Shown: positions 50,942 through 60,468, counted from the first letter of the stretch. The stretch: DNA of 64,000 nucleotides from Candidatus Angelobacter sp. Gp1-AA117 (GCA_003223515.1 QHVI01000012.1:1-64000), one strand, 5' to 3'. Numbers and translations are program-made. The notes: generated by a model from the sequence alone, not told the origin.

Positions 50942-53900
50942 TTAGGATTTTAAGACTTTGATGCGGGTAGCAACATCCCTGAAATCGATATTAGAGCTGT
51001 AAACTTCCATGAAATTATTCAGAGCCGCTTTCTTGTCGCCAAACGACTCGTAAGCCGACCCTAGATCATAATAAATGGAGCAGCGGCTGTCGTGGTCGAC
51101 TCCCGGCAAATTCAGGGCCTTTTCGTACCAGCGGACCGCAGCCTCCGGCACGCCTTTATCCACCAGGCACTGTGCCAGCCAGGTATATGCCTGAATCGGT
51201 TGCGAAAACGCGTTGCCCCCCTCCACCGCGTGACATACCTTCTGCAACTCGCCAATTGCCTCGTCGAGAAGTCCCATCTCCTTGAAGGCGATGCCGAGAT
51301 TGTAGTGCGTCTCCGGGTCTTCCGGTTCCGTTTCCTGCATCTCGTCCTGCAGGTCAGAGAAAATATCGGTAAGGACGGAGGTCGCTTCGCTCGTCTGCAG
51401 TTCACCATTGCTGGCGGCCGCGGCAGGAGCGGAGGCAGATTGCATCACCGGGGCTGGCGCGCTGGCCGGCGGTGCAGGAGCGGAGACAGCCTGCATCACT
51501 GGAGCCGGGTTGGCGGCAGGAGTATGGACCGTGCTGGCCGCAATTTCTACAGTTATTAAATCCTCAAGAGGCTCTGAATCTAGAGGATCTGCAGCTACGG
51601 GGATTATTGAAGCCGCAGCAGCGGGAATGATGCTGGGTACTTCGGGCTTGCTTACTGGTACACTCTGCGCCTGGCTCACCGGCAGGAAGTCTGTCCCCAA
51701 AGACTCTTCCAGATCGAGAACGAAATCGCCGAGTACATCCTCTGATTTGTTGGCGGCCACCTGCGGACTTGGCGCAACCACTGGCTGAATCGGTGCAGCA
51801 ACCGGGGGACCCGCCGGAACCACTGGTTGCGTTGACGCAGCCACTGGCGGAGTCATTGGAGCCACTGGCTGACTCGGCGCGGCCACTGCAGGCTTCACTG
51901 GTGGTGGTGCTAATGTCGGCTCTGTTTTTGGAGGCTCGGCTGCCGTCTCTATCGCTTTTGGAACTTCGATCTCTTCTGGAACTTCAAGCACAAGCTCTTG
52001 CACCAGCGGTTCAGGTGGCGGCGCTGGTTCTGGTTTCACCGCCGGCACGGCTACCGGCTCAGGTGACAGCACAGGCGCGTCCACCGCCTCCACCGGGGTA
52101 ATCTCCAGAGTGGCAGCTTGACCGGGAGCTTCCGCTTTGGCCTGCGCCTCTGCCAGGGCAGCTTTCAACTGCTCCAGTTCAGGATTATCGGGAGCGATCC
52201 CTTCGAGATCGGCAATGGCTGCGTGAGCAATGTCCCAGAAGGCCTGAGAAATGTAGAACCGTACTTCCTGTACCTTGTCCGCAACCGCAGCGGGATCGGG
52301 TCCGGTGGGAACTGACGGTGCAGGCTCTTCTGCGACTGCCGGTGCAGCTTCGCCATCTACGCTGAACAAGCTCTCCCAGTCATGAGAGAGATCGACTTCA
52401 TGAGTGGCCCCCGCTTGCGCTGGAGCAGCAGTTTCTGACAGCGGGCTTTCAAAGGCAGCGGTACTGGCGGCTGGCGCTGCGGGAGCAGCAGGAGCTGCAA
52501 TTTCTATCTCCTCGGAAAATTCTGCGGGAACATCGAGAATAAATTCTTTGACCGTGCCCGTGGGAACTGAAGACGCAGGCGGCTCTTCTTCCACTTCCAC
52601 CGGCATCGCAGCAGTAATAACCGGCTCAGGCGGCTTGGCAACGGACGGCGGTGTAACTGCGGGTGCGGCCACCGGCGCCGTAACTGGCGGTGGTGGCGCG
52701 GCTGCAGCAGGAGCAGGAGCCGCAGGCATGGAAGCCGCGCGTAATCCGTATTTGCGGGATGCCTCTGCGTAACGTTCAGCTTCCACCGCATGCCCGGCTT
52801 CCGCGAAAACCTCGCTCAGCGTTTTGCAGACCTTAGCCGCATCGGCAAAGCGATCAGCCCGTACATACAGCGAGGCCAACTGCTGATTCAGAGCAATGTC
52901 ATGGGGCGCCAGAGGCAGCGCAGTTTCCAGCGGTACAATCGCCTTCAGCGGTACGTTATAGGAGATGAACAGCTCCGCGTCGGTGAGTGCAGCTTCCAGC
53001 GATTTCTCTACCGCATCTGTGTATTCCTGGCGCACTGCCGGAGGAGCATGCTCCAGCTCTTCCACCATGAACGCCTGCGAACTCTCTTCCTCGCTTAAAG
53101 GACGAACCACCGCATCCTCGCCCAGTTTGGCCAGCATCTGCTTGTAATTTTGGCCGTGCAGCGGGTTTTCCGGCTCAACATCAGAGAGCTGCTTGTAAAG
53201 ATCACGCGCTTGGGTAAGTTCACCCTTCTGCACATAGGCATGGGCGAGCAGTTCCATCACCTCATTCATGTGGGAGGTGTCCCCGGCCTTTTGCAGCAGG
53301 CGCAGCATGAGAGTGAGCGCCTCGGGGCTGGTGCGAATGCGCCCGATCAGCGGATAGAGCGTGTCATGCAGCACGCGGGGGCCATGTGCCAGCAAACGGT
53401 CCGCATAACTGTCATAAAGCTTGAGGGCTGATTCCAGGTGATTGTTGGCCAGATACCATTCGGCCAGCGCGCCTATACCGCTGATGTCCTGATGAACGCT
53501 GACTAACTTGTTGGCCAGCGTATCCAGACCCTCTACTTTTCCGCTTCGTAATTTGGCTTTCAGCAGGGCGCGCAGGGCATCCGGACGGGAATCGATGTCT
53601 GGCACCTGCTCCAGATATTGAATGGCCCCCTGGCTGTCGCCGGATTCAGCGGCAATCATGCCGCGCAGCAGAAGCGCCTTTGCATTGGCTGGATCGAGAT
53701 TGAGAACGCGGCTGAGAGCTTCATCGGCGGCATCAAAGGAGCTGCGCGAATACAATGATTCAGCGGCACTGTAATAAATGTTGCGTGCATCTTCTTTTTT
53801 GCCCAGCTTGATGTAGAGGTCGGCAAGCTTCGACTGAGTGGTGGTGTTCTCGGGGTCCAGTTCCAGAATCTTCTGGAAGACCTTCGCTGCCTGGTTGTTG

Positions 53901-54295
53901 TCCCCTGATTTAAGCAGTTGATCGGCTACCTGCATGTACTGGCTGCGGGCATCGTTGAACAGGCCCTGGGTCGTATACAGCTCTGCCAGCTTGGTAATGG
54001 TTTCAGGCGTGGCGGGATTCAGCTTGGTCAGCTTCTTATAAATGGCAATGGCTTTTACGGTGAAGCCATTCTGGGCATACTGGTCGCCTACGCGCTTGAA
54101 ATAATCGCAGGCCCTGTCATTCTGCCCCACCCGGGCATCAAGATCGCCAATGGTGTTAAGGACGGTAAGATCCTTAGGATCTTCCCTGACGACCTTTTCG
54201 TACTCAGTAATAGCGTTTTGCAGCTTGCCCTGCTGGACAAACTTCTCGGCTGAACTGAGTACCTTTGTTTTGTTAAAACCAAACCCGAGTGCCAT
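50942..54295 (-). CDS. giant TPR protein with Ala/Pro-rich linker
   Basis: The 1117-residue protein is a scaffold of tetratricopeptide repeats: A-x2-E-Y-E-K-V-V-R-E-D-P near 28-39, AAKVFQKILELDPENTTTQS near 139, ALSRVLNLDPANAKALLL near 187, and another TPR set at about 400-520. A low-complexity Ala/Pro/Val linker runs from about 530 to 970 (e.g. APAPPASAPAPVM). TPRs return at about 1000-1117 (DPETHYNLGIAFKEMGLLDE). No signal peptide is seen, so it is probably cytoplasmic. Such proteins organise multiprotein assemblies; its partners are unknown. Confidence 0.85.
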   Translation of the reverse strand: MALGFGFNKTKVLSSAEKFVQQGKLQNAITEYEKVVREDPKDLTVLNTIGDLDARVGQNDRACDYFKRVGDQYAQNGFTVKAIAIYKKLTKLNPATPETITKLAELYTTQGLFNDARSQYMQVADQLLKSGDNNQAAKVFQKILELDPENTTTQSKLADLYIKLGKKEDARNIYYSAAESLYSRSSFDAADEALSRVLNLDPANAKALLLRGMIAAESGDSQGAIQYLEQVPDIDSRPDALRALLKAKLRSGKVEGLDTLANKLVSVHQDISGIGALAEWYLANNHLESALKLYDSYADRLLAHGPRVLHDTLYPLIGRIRTSPEALTLMLRLLQKAGDTSHMNEVMELLAHAYVQKGELTQARDLYKQLSDVEPENPLHGQNYKQMLAKLGEDAVVRPLSEEESSQAFMVEELEHAPPAVRQEYTDAVEKSLEAALTDAELFISYNVPLKAIVPLETALPLAPHDIALNQQLASLYVRADRFADAAKVCKTLSEVFAEAGHAVEAERYAEASRKYGLRAASMPAAPAPAAAAPPPPVTAPVAAPAVTPPSVAKPPEPVITAAMPVEVEEEPPASSVPTGTVKEFILDVPAEFSEEIEIAAPAAPAAPAASTAAFESPLSETAAPAQAGATHEVDLSHDWESLFSVDGEAAPAVAEEPAPSVPTGPDPAAVADKVQEVRFYISQAFWDIAHAAIADLEGIAPDNPELEQLKAALAEAQAKAEAPGQAATLEITPVEAVDAPVLSPEPVAVPAVKPEPAPPPEPLVQELVLEVPEEIEVPKAIETAAEPPKTEPTLAPPPVKPAVAAPSQPVAPMTPPVAASTQPVVPAGPPVAAPIQPVVAPSPQVAANKSEDVLGDFVLDLEESLGTDFLPVSQAQSVPVSKPEVPSIIPAAAASIIPVAADPLDSEPLEDLITVEIAASTVHTPAANPAPVMQAVSAPAPPASAPAPVMQSASAPAAAASNGELQTSEATSVLTDIFSDLQDEMQETEPEDPETHYNLGIAFKEMGLLDEAIGELQKVCHAVEGGNAFSQPIQAYTWLAQCLVDKGVPEAAVRWYEKALNLPGVDHDSRCSIYYDLGSAYESFGDKKAALNNFMEVYSSNIDFRDVATRIKVLKS

Positions 54296-54440
54296 AGAGT
54301 TACTGAACGAAGGCCATCCTACCGCAGGTGGAGATCACTGTAACAATTCGGTTAAAGTACCACATTAACAAGGCCAAAACCCAGCAGCAAGGCAGATTCC
54401 CCCACTGTAATCAGTGGTTTACCTTACGAGGGTACACGCT

Positions 54441-55205
54441 CTAGCGGAACTGGGCGTGATTCCTGAATTCCTGCACTACCAGTTCCAGAAAATTCTCGTT
54501 ATCCGGCGGCCGGGACTCAGGACCGATTCCCAGCTTGCCGCCAATCATCTCGGCGATACGGACCGCGCTTTGCTTGCGCACCTCAGGGGGGATATCGAGG
54601 CGGCGTGCCAGGAATGTCTCAATCAACTCAATTTCCTGTACGCTGAGCCGCGTGGCTTGGTATAAAACCGACTCGGCTTTCAGGGATGTGTTGAAAAACA
54701 AGTCTGATTCTTTCTGGGTCCTCTCATGGACCACGATAGTACCTGCCACCAGATCGCCCAAACGCTGATTCCTGGAGTTCAGCAGCATGGTGACAATACC
54801 GGCGCCGTAGAAAACGGGGAAGAAATCCACCACGCGCAGGAAGTTGCGGGCAATCGCCTCAAAAGCGTCAATGGGGCGGCCTGTATCTTTGATCACGCGA
54901 ATTCCCGCCCAGCGTTTGCCCGGAGTCTGCCCCTTCCAGAAGGCCTCAAAAGCGGCGTAATAGCCCCAGAACAGGCAAAAATAAGCAAAGATAATGAGCG
55001 CACTTACCCAGACGCGATAGTAGCCCAGCCGCGAGAACAAGGCGCCTGCCAGAGCAGTTTCATCGATGATCAGCAGCGTAAGGTAGACGATGAACTGGAT
55101 TACGGTATCGGCAAAAATTGCCATAAAGCGGCTGCCGAGATTGGCTAGTCCAAATTCAAGGTGCACCTGCTCCGGTGTATCAATGGTAAGCTTGTCAATT
55201 GCCAC
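54441..55205 (-). CDS. RDD-family membrane protein
   Basis: The 254-residue protein has the RDD pattern: FGLANLGSRFMAIFADTVIQ near 18-37 (R...D), two further hydrophobic segments near 60-85 and 130-145, and TPGKRWAGIRVIKDTGRPID near 94-113. RDD proteins are Na+/H+ antiporters or transport modulators, largely uncharacterised. It begins with GTG 55205, and the divergent SpoIIM-like gene begins with ATG 55207, so only one base separates the starts. RDD and SpoIIM-like genes are often neighbours and may act in the same envelope process. Confidence 0.85.
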   Translation of the reverse strand: MAIDKLTIDTPEQVHLEFGLANLGSRFMAIFADTVIQFIVYLTLLIIDETALAGALFSRLGYYRVWVSALIIFAYFCLFWGYYAAFEAFWKGQTPGKRWAGIRVIKDTGRPIDAFEAIARNFLRVVDFFPVFYGAGIVTMLLNSRNQRLGDLVAGTIVVHERTQKESDLFFNTSLKAESVLYQATRLSVQEIELIETFLARRLDIPPEVRKQSAVRIAEMIGGKLGIGPESRPPDNENFLELVVQEFRNHAQFR

Positions 55206-55206
55206 A

Positions 55207-56184
55207 ATGATTTCTACCTACTGGTTGGAAAAGAGAAAGAGCCATTGGCTTCGCCTGGAACACCTGCTCGACCAGAGTCACAAGCAGGGCCTCCGCTCGC
55301 TGACGCGCTCCGAGCTACAGGAACTTGGACTATTGTACCGACAGGCCGCCGCTGATCTGTCTGCGGTGCGTGAAGATCCTACCGCGCAGTATTATGCCCG
55401 CTCCCTGAATCTTCTCCTTGCCAGGGCTCACAATACCATCTATTCCGGTAAAAAATCGAGCCCTGTAAAAGGGATTTTTCACTTCTACAGGTACACGTAC
55501 CCTCGGATATTCCGCCAGCACCTTCCTTTAGTAACCGCTGCCTTCCTGATCTTTGTAGTCAGCGCTCTGGCAGGCATGCTGGTGAGCATTACCCATCCGG
55601 CTTTCCTGCAATCCGTGATCCCGCCGCACATCATGGACAAGATTGACCGGCATCAGATGTGGACGGACTCGATTGTCAATATAAAGCCTGCGGTGGCCAG
55701 CGGTCTCATGACTCACAATATGGCCGTGACCTTCCTCTGTTTTGCCTCGGGCATTACCGCCGGGATCTTCACCCTGTACATGGTCATTGTGAATGGGCTG
55801 CTTCTGGGTGTGATCGGTACTGCCTGCTGGCTGCATAGCATGAGTTTGCCATTCTGGAGCTTTGTTGCGCCGCATGGTGTGGTGGAGATTCCCAGCATAT
55901 TTATTGGCGGCGGGGCCGGTTTCAGGATTGCCCAGGGAATGCTCTTTCCCGGCTTCCTGTCGCGCCGCGACTCGCTTACTGTTGCCGGCCGGGAAGCCGT
56001 GCGCTTGATGGTGGGAATCATCCCTATGTTGATCGTTGCTGGAACCTTCGAGGCATTTGTGTCTCCCTCAGGCATTCCGGCACGCTGGAAGTTCACCGTC
56101 GCGGCGGTCGTGGCGACGATCTGTTACGGATACCTGCTTGCGCCACTTAGAAGCCCGGAAGAAGAACTCTCTAAATCCCACTGA
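55207..56184 (+). CDS. SpoIIM-like (stage II sporulation protein M family) membrane protein
   Basis: The 325-residue protein has a cytoplasmic N-terminus of about 110 residues (WLEKRKSHWLRLEHLLDQSH, ELQELGLLYRQAAADLSAVR), then about six hydrophobic segments from 120 on, with FLCFASGITAGIFTLYMVIV and HGVVEIPSIFIGGGAGFRI, the typical G-x-x-E-I-P re-entrant piece. Non-sporulating bacteria carry this family beside RDD, MoxR and DUF58 genes. I chose ATG 55207 (M-I-S-T-Y-W). MoxR or DUF58 genes are not in this window. Confidence 0.85.
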   Translation: MISTYWLEKRKSHWLRLEHLLDQSHKQGLRSLTRSELQELGLLYRQAAADLSAVREDPTAQYYARSLNLLLARAHNTIYSGKKSSPVKGIFHFYRYTYPRIFRQHLPLVTAAFLIFVVSALAGMLVSITHPAFLQSVIPPHIMDKIDRHQMWTDSIVNIKPAVASGLMTHNMAVTFLCFASGITAGIFTLYMVIVNGLLLGVIGTACWLHSMSLPFWSFVAPHGVVEIPSIFIGGGAGFRIAQGMLFPGFLSRRDSLTVAGREAVRLMVGIIPMLIVAGTFEAFVSPSGIPARWKFTVAAVVATICYGYLLAPLRSPEEELSKSH

Positions 56185-56266
56185 ACTACTGTAACCACAT
56201 TCCCCGAATTCACAAGCAAAGCTGCCGAGCATTTTGACGCACTGATAGCTCTCTGGGAGGAAATGC

Positions 56267-56371
56267 ATGACGCGAATGGCTAAAGTCAGCACGACCGATG
56301 CGCAAATTGATGCCGCCCTGGAACGCGCGCGAGAATTTGCAGCAGACGATCGCCGGGTAATGAAAAAATAA
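56267..56371 (+). CDS. small ORF resembling a truncated DUF2442 N-terminus
   Basis: The 34-residue ORF has GGAGG 6 bases before its ATG. Its sequence, M-T-R-M-A-K-V-S then DAQIDAALERAREFAADDRR, resembles the start of DUF2442 proteins but stops at V-M-K-K, before the domain core. It lies between the SpoIIM-like gene and the secreted protein gene. It may be a truncated TA-type relic or an expressed micro-peptide. The family match is weak. Confidence 0.3.
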   Translation: MTRMAKVSTTDAQIDAALERAREFAADDRRVMKK

Positions 56372-56384
56372 GAAAAGGAGTGCA

Positions 56385-57179
56385 ATGAAGTACAGGTTAG
56401 CATTCTGTTTTTGCTTTCTTCAGTTTTATTTCTTTGCCCTCTGCTCGGCTAAAACCACTCCAACCCTCGACGAAATCCTGCTGCGCGTGCAGGAGCATGT
56501 AAAAGAATTCGAATTCTCCCTGCCGGACTTCGTCTGCAATGAAACCATCACATCAAAAGAGATTCTTCGCGGACAGGTTGCACATAAGACCATCATTGAC
56601 TCCGTCTTCAGCGGTAGGCAAAATAACGACGGCGGAACGCAACAACCATTCACTGAAGCCCGCACCATCAGGATGATCGATGGAAGACCGGCAGGCAAAG
56701 ACGAGCAACTGAAAGCTCCGGTACTCTTCGGCGGAGGCTTCAGCTCTATCCTTGACGCCACTTTCTCCGATAAAAAAGCCCAGTATCACAACTACAAACT
56801 CATTGGCACGGAGAAGCTCAATGGCAGGCCCACGCTGGTGATCGAGTTTGCAACAAAGAAAGATCAGACGGAACTGCTCTTCGAATTTCTGGGAAGAAAA
56901 TTCATCTCTAAAGATGTGGGCAAAGCATGGCTCGACCCTGAAACCCTGAACGTAATCCGACTGGAACGCCGATATTTGAACTTGCCGCCGCTCGATGGCG
57001 TGCTGGCCGTATCAGTCGATTTTGCAAAGATCGAAATTAATGGAAAAACATTCTGGATGCCCCGGACAGTCAGGGTCGAGCAATCGCAACCCGGTGCGAA
57101 AAAGCCCGTGAGCATTCAATATATTGCAGAGTACTCCGATTATCAAAAATTCAACGTCTCTTCTCATATCAAGTACTGA
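56385..57179 (+). CDS. exported protein of unknown function
   Basis: The 264-residue protein begins with a signal peptide (FCFCFLQFYFFALCSA). The mature part is beta-rich: PTLDEILLRVQEHVKEFEFS near 25, FVCNETITSKEI near 50 with a single Cys, HNYKLIGTEKLNGRPTLVIE near 135, and GKAWLDPETLNVIRLERR near 180. The fold suggests an LolA/outer-membrane-lipoprotein-like carrier or a family specific to Acidobacteria; this is inference. RBS AAAAGGAG precedes ATG 56385. Confidence 0.65.
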   Translation: MKYRLAFCFCFLQFYFFALCSAKTTPTLDEILLRVQEHVKEFEFSLPDFVCNETITSKEILRGQVAHKTIIDSVFSGRQNNDGGTQQPFTEARTIRMIDGRPAGKDEQLKAPVLFGGGFSSILDATFSDKKAQYHNYKLIGTEKLNGRPTLVIEFATKKDQTELLFEFLGRKFISKDVGKAWLDPETLNVIRLERRYLNLPPLDGVLAVSVDFAKIEINGKTFWMPRTVRVEQSQPGAKKPVSIQYIAEYSDYQKFNVSSHIKY

Positions 57180-57517
57180 GTCACAGCCAATCCAGCACTG
57201 ACTAAACCCCGAATCCGGCATTCACATCCCCAAAAATTTAGAAGTGCGCGCAATTTAGGCAGCTTGCCTATAAAGACGCCGTTTGCGGTTTGAATTGCCT
57301 GATACACGCAGCACAACTGGAAAGGAATTTGCGGCTTAAAATAAAGTTCCTATTCCTATATTTTCTTCTTCGAATTTCTCACCTACATCAATCAGACCAG
57401 CATTTCTGGCGGCATTTCCGGAGAATCGGTTTAATTTTATTTTCCTGCCGCACATGAGAGCGGTCTAATCAAATGTCTGCTTTGGACCTATAGTTCAAGA
57501 GCCTACGGATACCTGCC
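57180..57517. other. 338-base gap, nothing identified
   Basis: No repeat of the window's families, no gene and no clear terminator. The stretch is AT-rich near 57340-57450, with CTATA pieces, and may hold the promoter of the next gene. Confidence 0.5.
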
Positions 57518-58003
57518 ATGGACGCTATTGACTACAAAATTCTGCTCGAAAATATTTTCCAAAAAGCCGGGCAGCTTCTTCAAGTCCGCGATTCTACCGA
57601 GGTAGAAATTGCGAAACTGAACCAGTTGTTCTGCGCCACGCTCAATATGGTGCCTCACGATCAGCGGCTCTTTTTCAAGAGCAGGATGGTGGAGATAGGC
57701 GCTATGAAAGATTGCGGTCTGAACGAAGGCATCAGGAACGTTCTGCTGGCCGCCGATGGCTGGATGACCTGCACCATGGTCAGGGATATGCTGGTCAAGA
57801 TCGGCTTCGACTTCAGCTCGTATGATTCTAATCCGCTGCCCTCGATCTGCACCGCTTTGCGCCGGTGGAAGCCGGAAGAAGTGGAAGCCGGAAAGGTGAA
57901 CGGCGTAAATGCTTATCGCTGGAAACGGCGCATTGCCTCTGTGAAACGGGGCGCTGAATCGGCGGATGTGCTGGAACTTGTGACGGCAAAGCTCTCCTCG
58001 TAA
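57518..58003 (+). CDS. unknown protein with winged-helix-like C-terminus
   Basis: The 161-residue protein is not recognised. Residues about 76-135 (AADGWMTCTMVRDMLVKIGF, LPSICTALRRWKPEEVEAG, VNAYRWKRR) look like a small winged helix with a basic wing, similar in layout to HARE-HTH-type domains (inference). The N-terminal 70 residues are mostly helical and acidic. No signal peptide. A strong terminator follows, so it is likely monocistronic. Confidence 0.6.
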   Translation: MDAIDYKILLENIFQKAGQLLQVRDSTEVEIAKLNQLFCATLNMVPHDQRLFFKSRMVEIGAMKDCGLNEGIRNVLLAADGWMTCTMVRDMLVKIGFDFSSYDSNPLPSICTALRRWKPEEVEAGKVNGVNAYRWKRRIASVKRGAESADVLELVTAKLSS

Positions 58004-58036
58004 AGCTCTCTTCTGCGCAATCATGCGTGGAAATAG

Positions 58037-58066
58037 AAACCTCCTGCTCATCGCAGGAGGTTTTTT
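58037..58066 (+). terminator. rho-independent terminator, possibly bidirectional
   Basis: AAACCTCCTGC (58037-58047) and GCAGGAGGTTT (58053-58063) pair perfectly over 11 bases with a 5-base loop, followed by TTT. On the minus strand the hairpin is followed by CTATTTCC, so it may also end the convergent ompA transcript. Confidence 0.85.
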
Positions 58067-58085
58067 GCTGGGGTACGTGAGTAAG

Positions 58086-59117
58086 CTACTGTCTAGGAGG
58101 CTTGCTGGTGGCTGGCGACGGCTTCTCCGTCGTCATGCCGCCCTGCTGCGGGGCCGGAGCCACGTTGGTGGCCGGAGCCGCAGGCTGCTGAACTTCATTG
58201 CTGTTGGCGGAAGGTACGGCATTGGTTGCGCCGCTCACGCCGCCATTGCCATTCGCTGCACTGGCAGGAGCATTCGCAGCCAGATCGCCGAGACCATTCT
58301 TCAACAGGCTGATCTCAACGCGTCCACCGCGAACCCGGGTCTTCTTGCCTTCGGCGGCCTGAATGGGAGCATTGCCCATGCCCACCGTGTAGATGCGGTA
58401 GACCGGCACTTCATGGTTCAGCACCAGGTAGCGAACCACTGACTGCGCCATCTGCCGGGAGTTATCAATGGCTGCGCTGCCGCGTCCCGGAGAGAAGCCC
58501 TGGACTTCAATGATGTAGCCCTTCTGGTTCTTCAACGAGGTTGCCATCTCATCGAGTGCGTCCTTGGCCTTCTTGCTTAGGACTGCCTGGCCGGGACGGA
58601 AATGAATTTCAGCCTGAGTAATCGGCTCGTATGTGTCAATCTTGGTGACCGCCTGCTCCACCGTAGCGAGACGAGTGGTAGCCTGCTGCGCGGTCTGCTG
58701 TGCCTGGGTTGCGCGATTGCCGGCATCCAGAGCATGGGTATCAGCATCATTGGCCTTGCTCATCGCATTGCGGATGCCTTCGGTTGCACGCCCGTCCACA
58801 TCGGCGATCATCTTGGCATTCTTGGCCGTGAGTTCATCAAGCTCATTCACGCGGCCGCGGATGGGATCAAGCTGCCGGCTGACATATTTCTTGCGGGCAA
58901 AGGGGTTCAGCTTTCCCCAGAAACCTTCATGGCGCTCATACTTCAGGGGCTCGTGACCGGTCGCGGCCGGGTCAGCCGGTTGCGCCTGCTGAGTTTGCTG
59001 GCTCTGGGCCTGATTCGCCTGCGATTGCTGGTCAGACGAGCTATTGGAATTCTGTGCTGCCGCAGGGATCACTAGAGCGGCGGCGAGGGGTAAGGACAAC
59101 AGGTAAGACTTCTTCAT
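58086..59117 (-). CDS. OmpA-family outer membrane protein
   Basis: OmpA-like domains bind peptidoglycan and tie the outer membrane to the wall. The 343-residue protein has a signal peptide (LSLPLAAALVIPAAAQ), a Gln/Ser-rich linker (SSDQQSQANQAQSQQTQQAQ), a helical stretch at about 95-165, and the OmpA C-terminal domain at about 175-285 (ILFRPGQA-like IHFRPGQAVLSKKAKDALDE, ...VQGFSPGRGSAAIDNSRQMA). The usual peptidoglycan-binding Asp and Arg correspond to D in A-I-D-N-S-R and the Arg after it. An Asn/Ala/Pro-rich tail ends the protein. There is no N-terminal beta barrel. Confidence 0.88.
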   Translation of the reverse strand: MKKSYLLSLPLAAALVIPAAAQNSNSSSDQQSQANQAQSQQTQQAQPADPAATGHEPLKYERHEGFWGKLNPFARKKYVSRQLDPIRGRVNELDELTAKNAKMIADVDGRATEGIRNAMSKANDADTHALDAGNRATQAQQTAQQATTRLATVEQAVTKIDTYEPITQAEIHFRPGQAVLSKKAKDALDEMATSLKNQKGYIIEVQGFSPGRGSAAIDNSRQMAQSVVRYLVLNHEVPVYRIYTVGMGNAPIQAAEGKKTRVRGGRVEISLLKNGLGDLAANAPASAANGNGGVSGATNAVPSANSNEVQQPAAPATNVAPAPQQGGMTTEKPSPATSKPPRQ

Positions 59118-59700
59118 TGCGGAAATTCCTCCGAACCGGGGGTCGTAACATTCCGGGCAGCTCTGGTATCAGTAAGCTTCTCCGGGTTGGCGTGTTACAC
59201 GCTGCACTCTTCTCTAATACATTCCGATTGCCAAACTCGCGCTGGACGAGATGAAACTTTAACCTTTATTTTCAACAGGTTGCGGGGACGCAAAATTGTG
59301 GGCAGGGTTTACTGGCAGGTAAATTTTGCTCTGGTGGTTCGGAATGCACAAGCGTCGAGGTCTGTGTCGCTGCTGCACGGGGGCCTGGTCTCTATTCTTG
59401 GTCTTCCTCACTGCATGCGCTGAGTGTGCTCAGCCATCCACATGGCTTTTACCCGGTTCGGGAGTTTGGCGAAGAATCACTCGAATATTACTTTTCCGCA
59501 ATATGCGCCGGGGTATATTCTGCACACGATGCTGTAACGAATTTGGCCCTTATTTCACAATTCTATGAGGCAGAATTCGTCTGTCTTTAAGTGGTTGTGG
59601 AATGCTCCAGATGAATTCCTGCAAGCGTCAGTTAAGCGCCAGATGTCCAGGCATTCTTTCTGAATCAACTGTGAGCGGTCCAACTCTGATAAGGGGAATT
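59118..59700. other. 583-base gap, nothing convincing identified
   Basis: The gap separates ompA and the YqiJ-like gene, which diverge. It must hold both promoters. I see no repeat of the window's families, no RNA gene and no ORF with a good ribosome binding site; the frame open between 59326 and 59568 has unusual residue use (rich in Cys, Trp and Arg) and no support. Confidence 0.5.
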
Positions 59701-60468
59701 ATGTCCTTCTGGGACCTATTCGAATGGTGGAACCTGATTTTTACTCTGCCATTTTGTATTGGCCTGATACCTCTGTTTCTCCAGATTTTTGGTATCGCCC
59801 GCTCTGGAGTTCATGGCCATCACTTACCTCACCTGCACCACGGAGATGTCACCCATGCTCCTTCCGGTCACCATGCTCCAGTAAGTACACACGCTGCAGG
59901 TCACTCAGCCGATGGCAAAGGTCATGGAATCTTTTCCCGGCTATTCAGCGGGATGAGCCTGGGCGATGTTCCGGTAATGCTGACCGTTTCGATCTTTTGT
60001 TTCATCTGGGGCGCGAGTGGAATGGCCGCCAACCAGATCTTCTCGCGGATATTGCGCCCCCCGGCACTTTATATTTGGCCTTCACTTTTGTGCGCGCTCT
60101 TCGTCACTTATGTTTTTAGCCTGGGATTAACGCGGACCATCGCGCGCATCATGCCGCAATTGGAAAGTTACGGCACAGAGGAGTCACTGCTGGTCGGACG
60201 TACCGCACGCGCTGCATACGCAATTGACGCCAGCCCCGGTTCCGCCTTTCTTCTGGACGACCGGCAAAACCGGATTCAGGTGCGCTGCCGTAGTCATAAC
60301 GGCTCAGTCATCGCGAGCGGCGCAGAGGTATTGCTGCTCGAATACGATCCCAAGTCCCGAATTTTTATTGCGGTGCCGCTGGAAAAAGAACTGCCCGCCG
60401 GCAATCCACCGCAAATGCAAATGCAAATGCAAATGCGAAAGCAAAACCGAATTCAAAACAGGAGTTAA
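59701..60468 (+). CDS. YqiJ-like membrane protein with OB-fold tail
   Basis: The 255-residue protein has an N-terminal membrane helix (about 8-28), a His/Gly-rich loop (about 40-75: HGHHLPHLHHGDVTHAPSG), two further helices at about 90-140, and a C-terminal domain of about 75 residues (VGRTARAAYAIDASPGSAFL, IQVRCRSHNGSVIASGAEVL) matching the NfeD/YqiJ OB fold. It sits directly before a flotillin gene, as in the E. coli yqiJ-yqiK pair, so they probably build one membrane microdomain complex. Its end carries CAAATG repeated four times in-frame. ATG 59701 has AAGGGGAA in front. Confidence 0.85.
   Translation: MSFWDLFEWWNLIFTLPFCIGLIPLFLQIFGIARSGVHGHHLPHLHHGDVTHAPSGHHAPVSTHAAGHSADGKGHGIFSRLFSGMSLGDVPVMLTVSIFCFIWGASGMAANQIFSRILRPPALYIWPSLLCALFVTYVFSLGLTRTIARIMPQLESYGTEESLLVGRTARAAYAIDASPGSAFLLDDRQNRIQVRCRSHNGSVIASGAEVLLLEYDPKSRIFIAVPLEKELPAGNPPQMQMQMQMRKQNRIQNRS

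Noticed and set aside
59326-59568. 80-residue ORF in the gap before the YqiJ-like gene
   Set aside because: Cys/Arg/Trp-rich reading with no ribosome binding site and no domain; probably chance.
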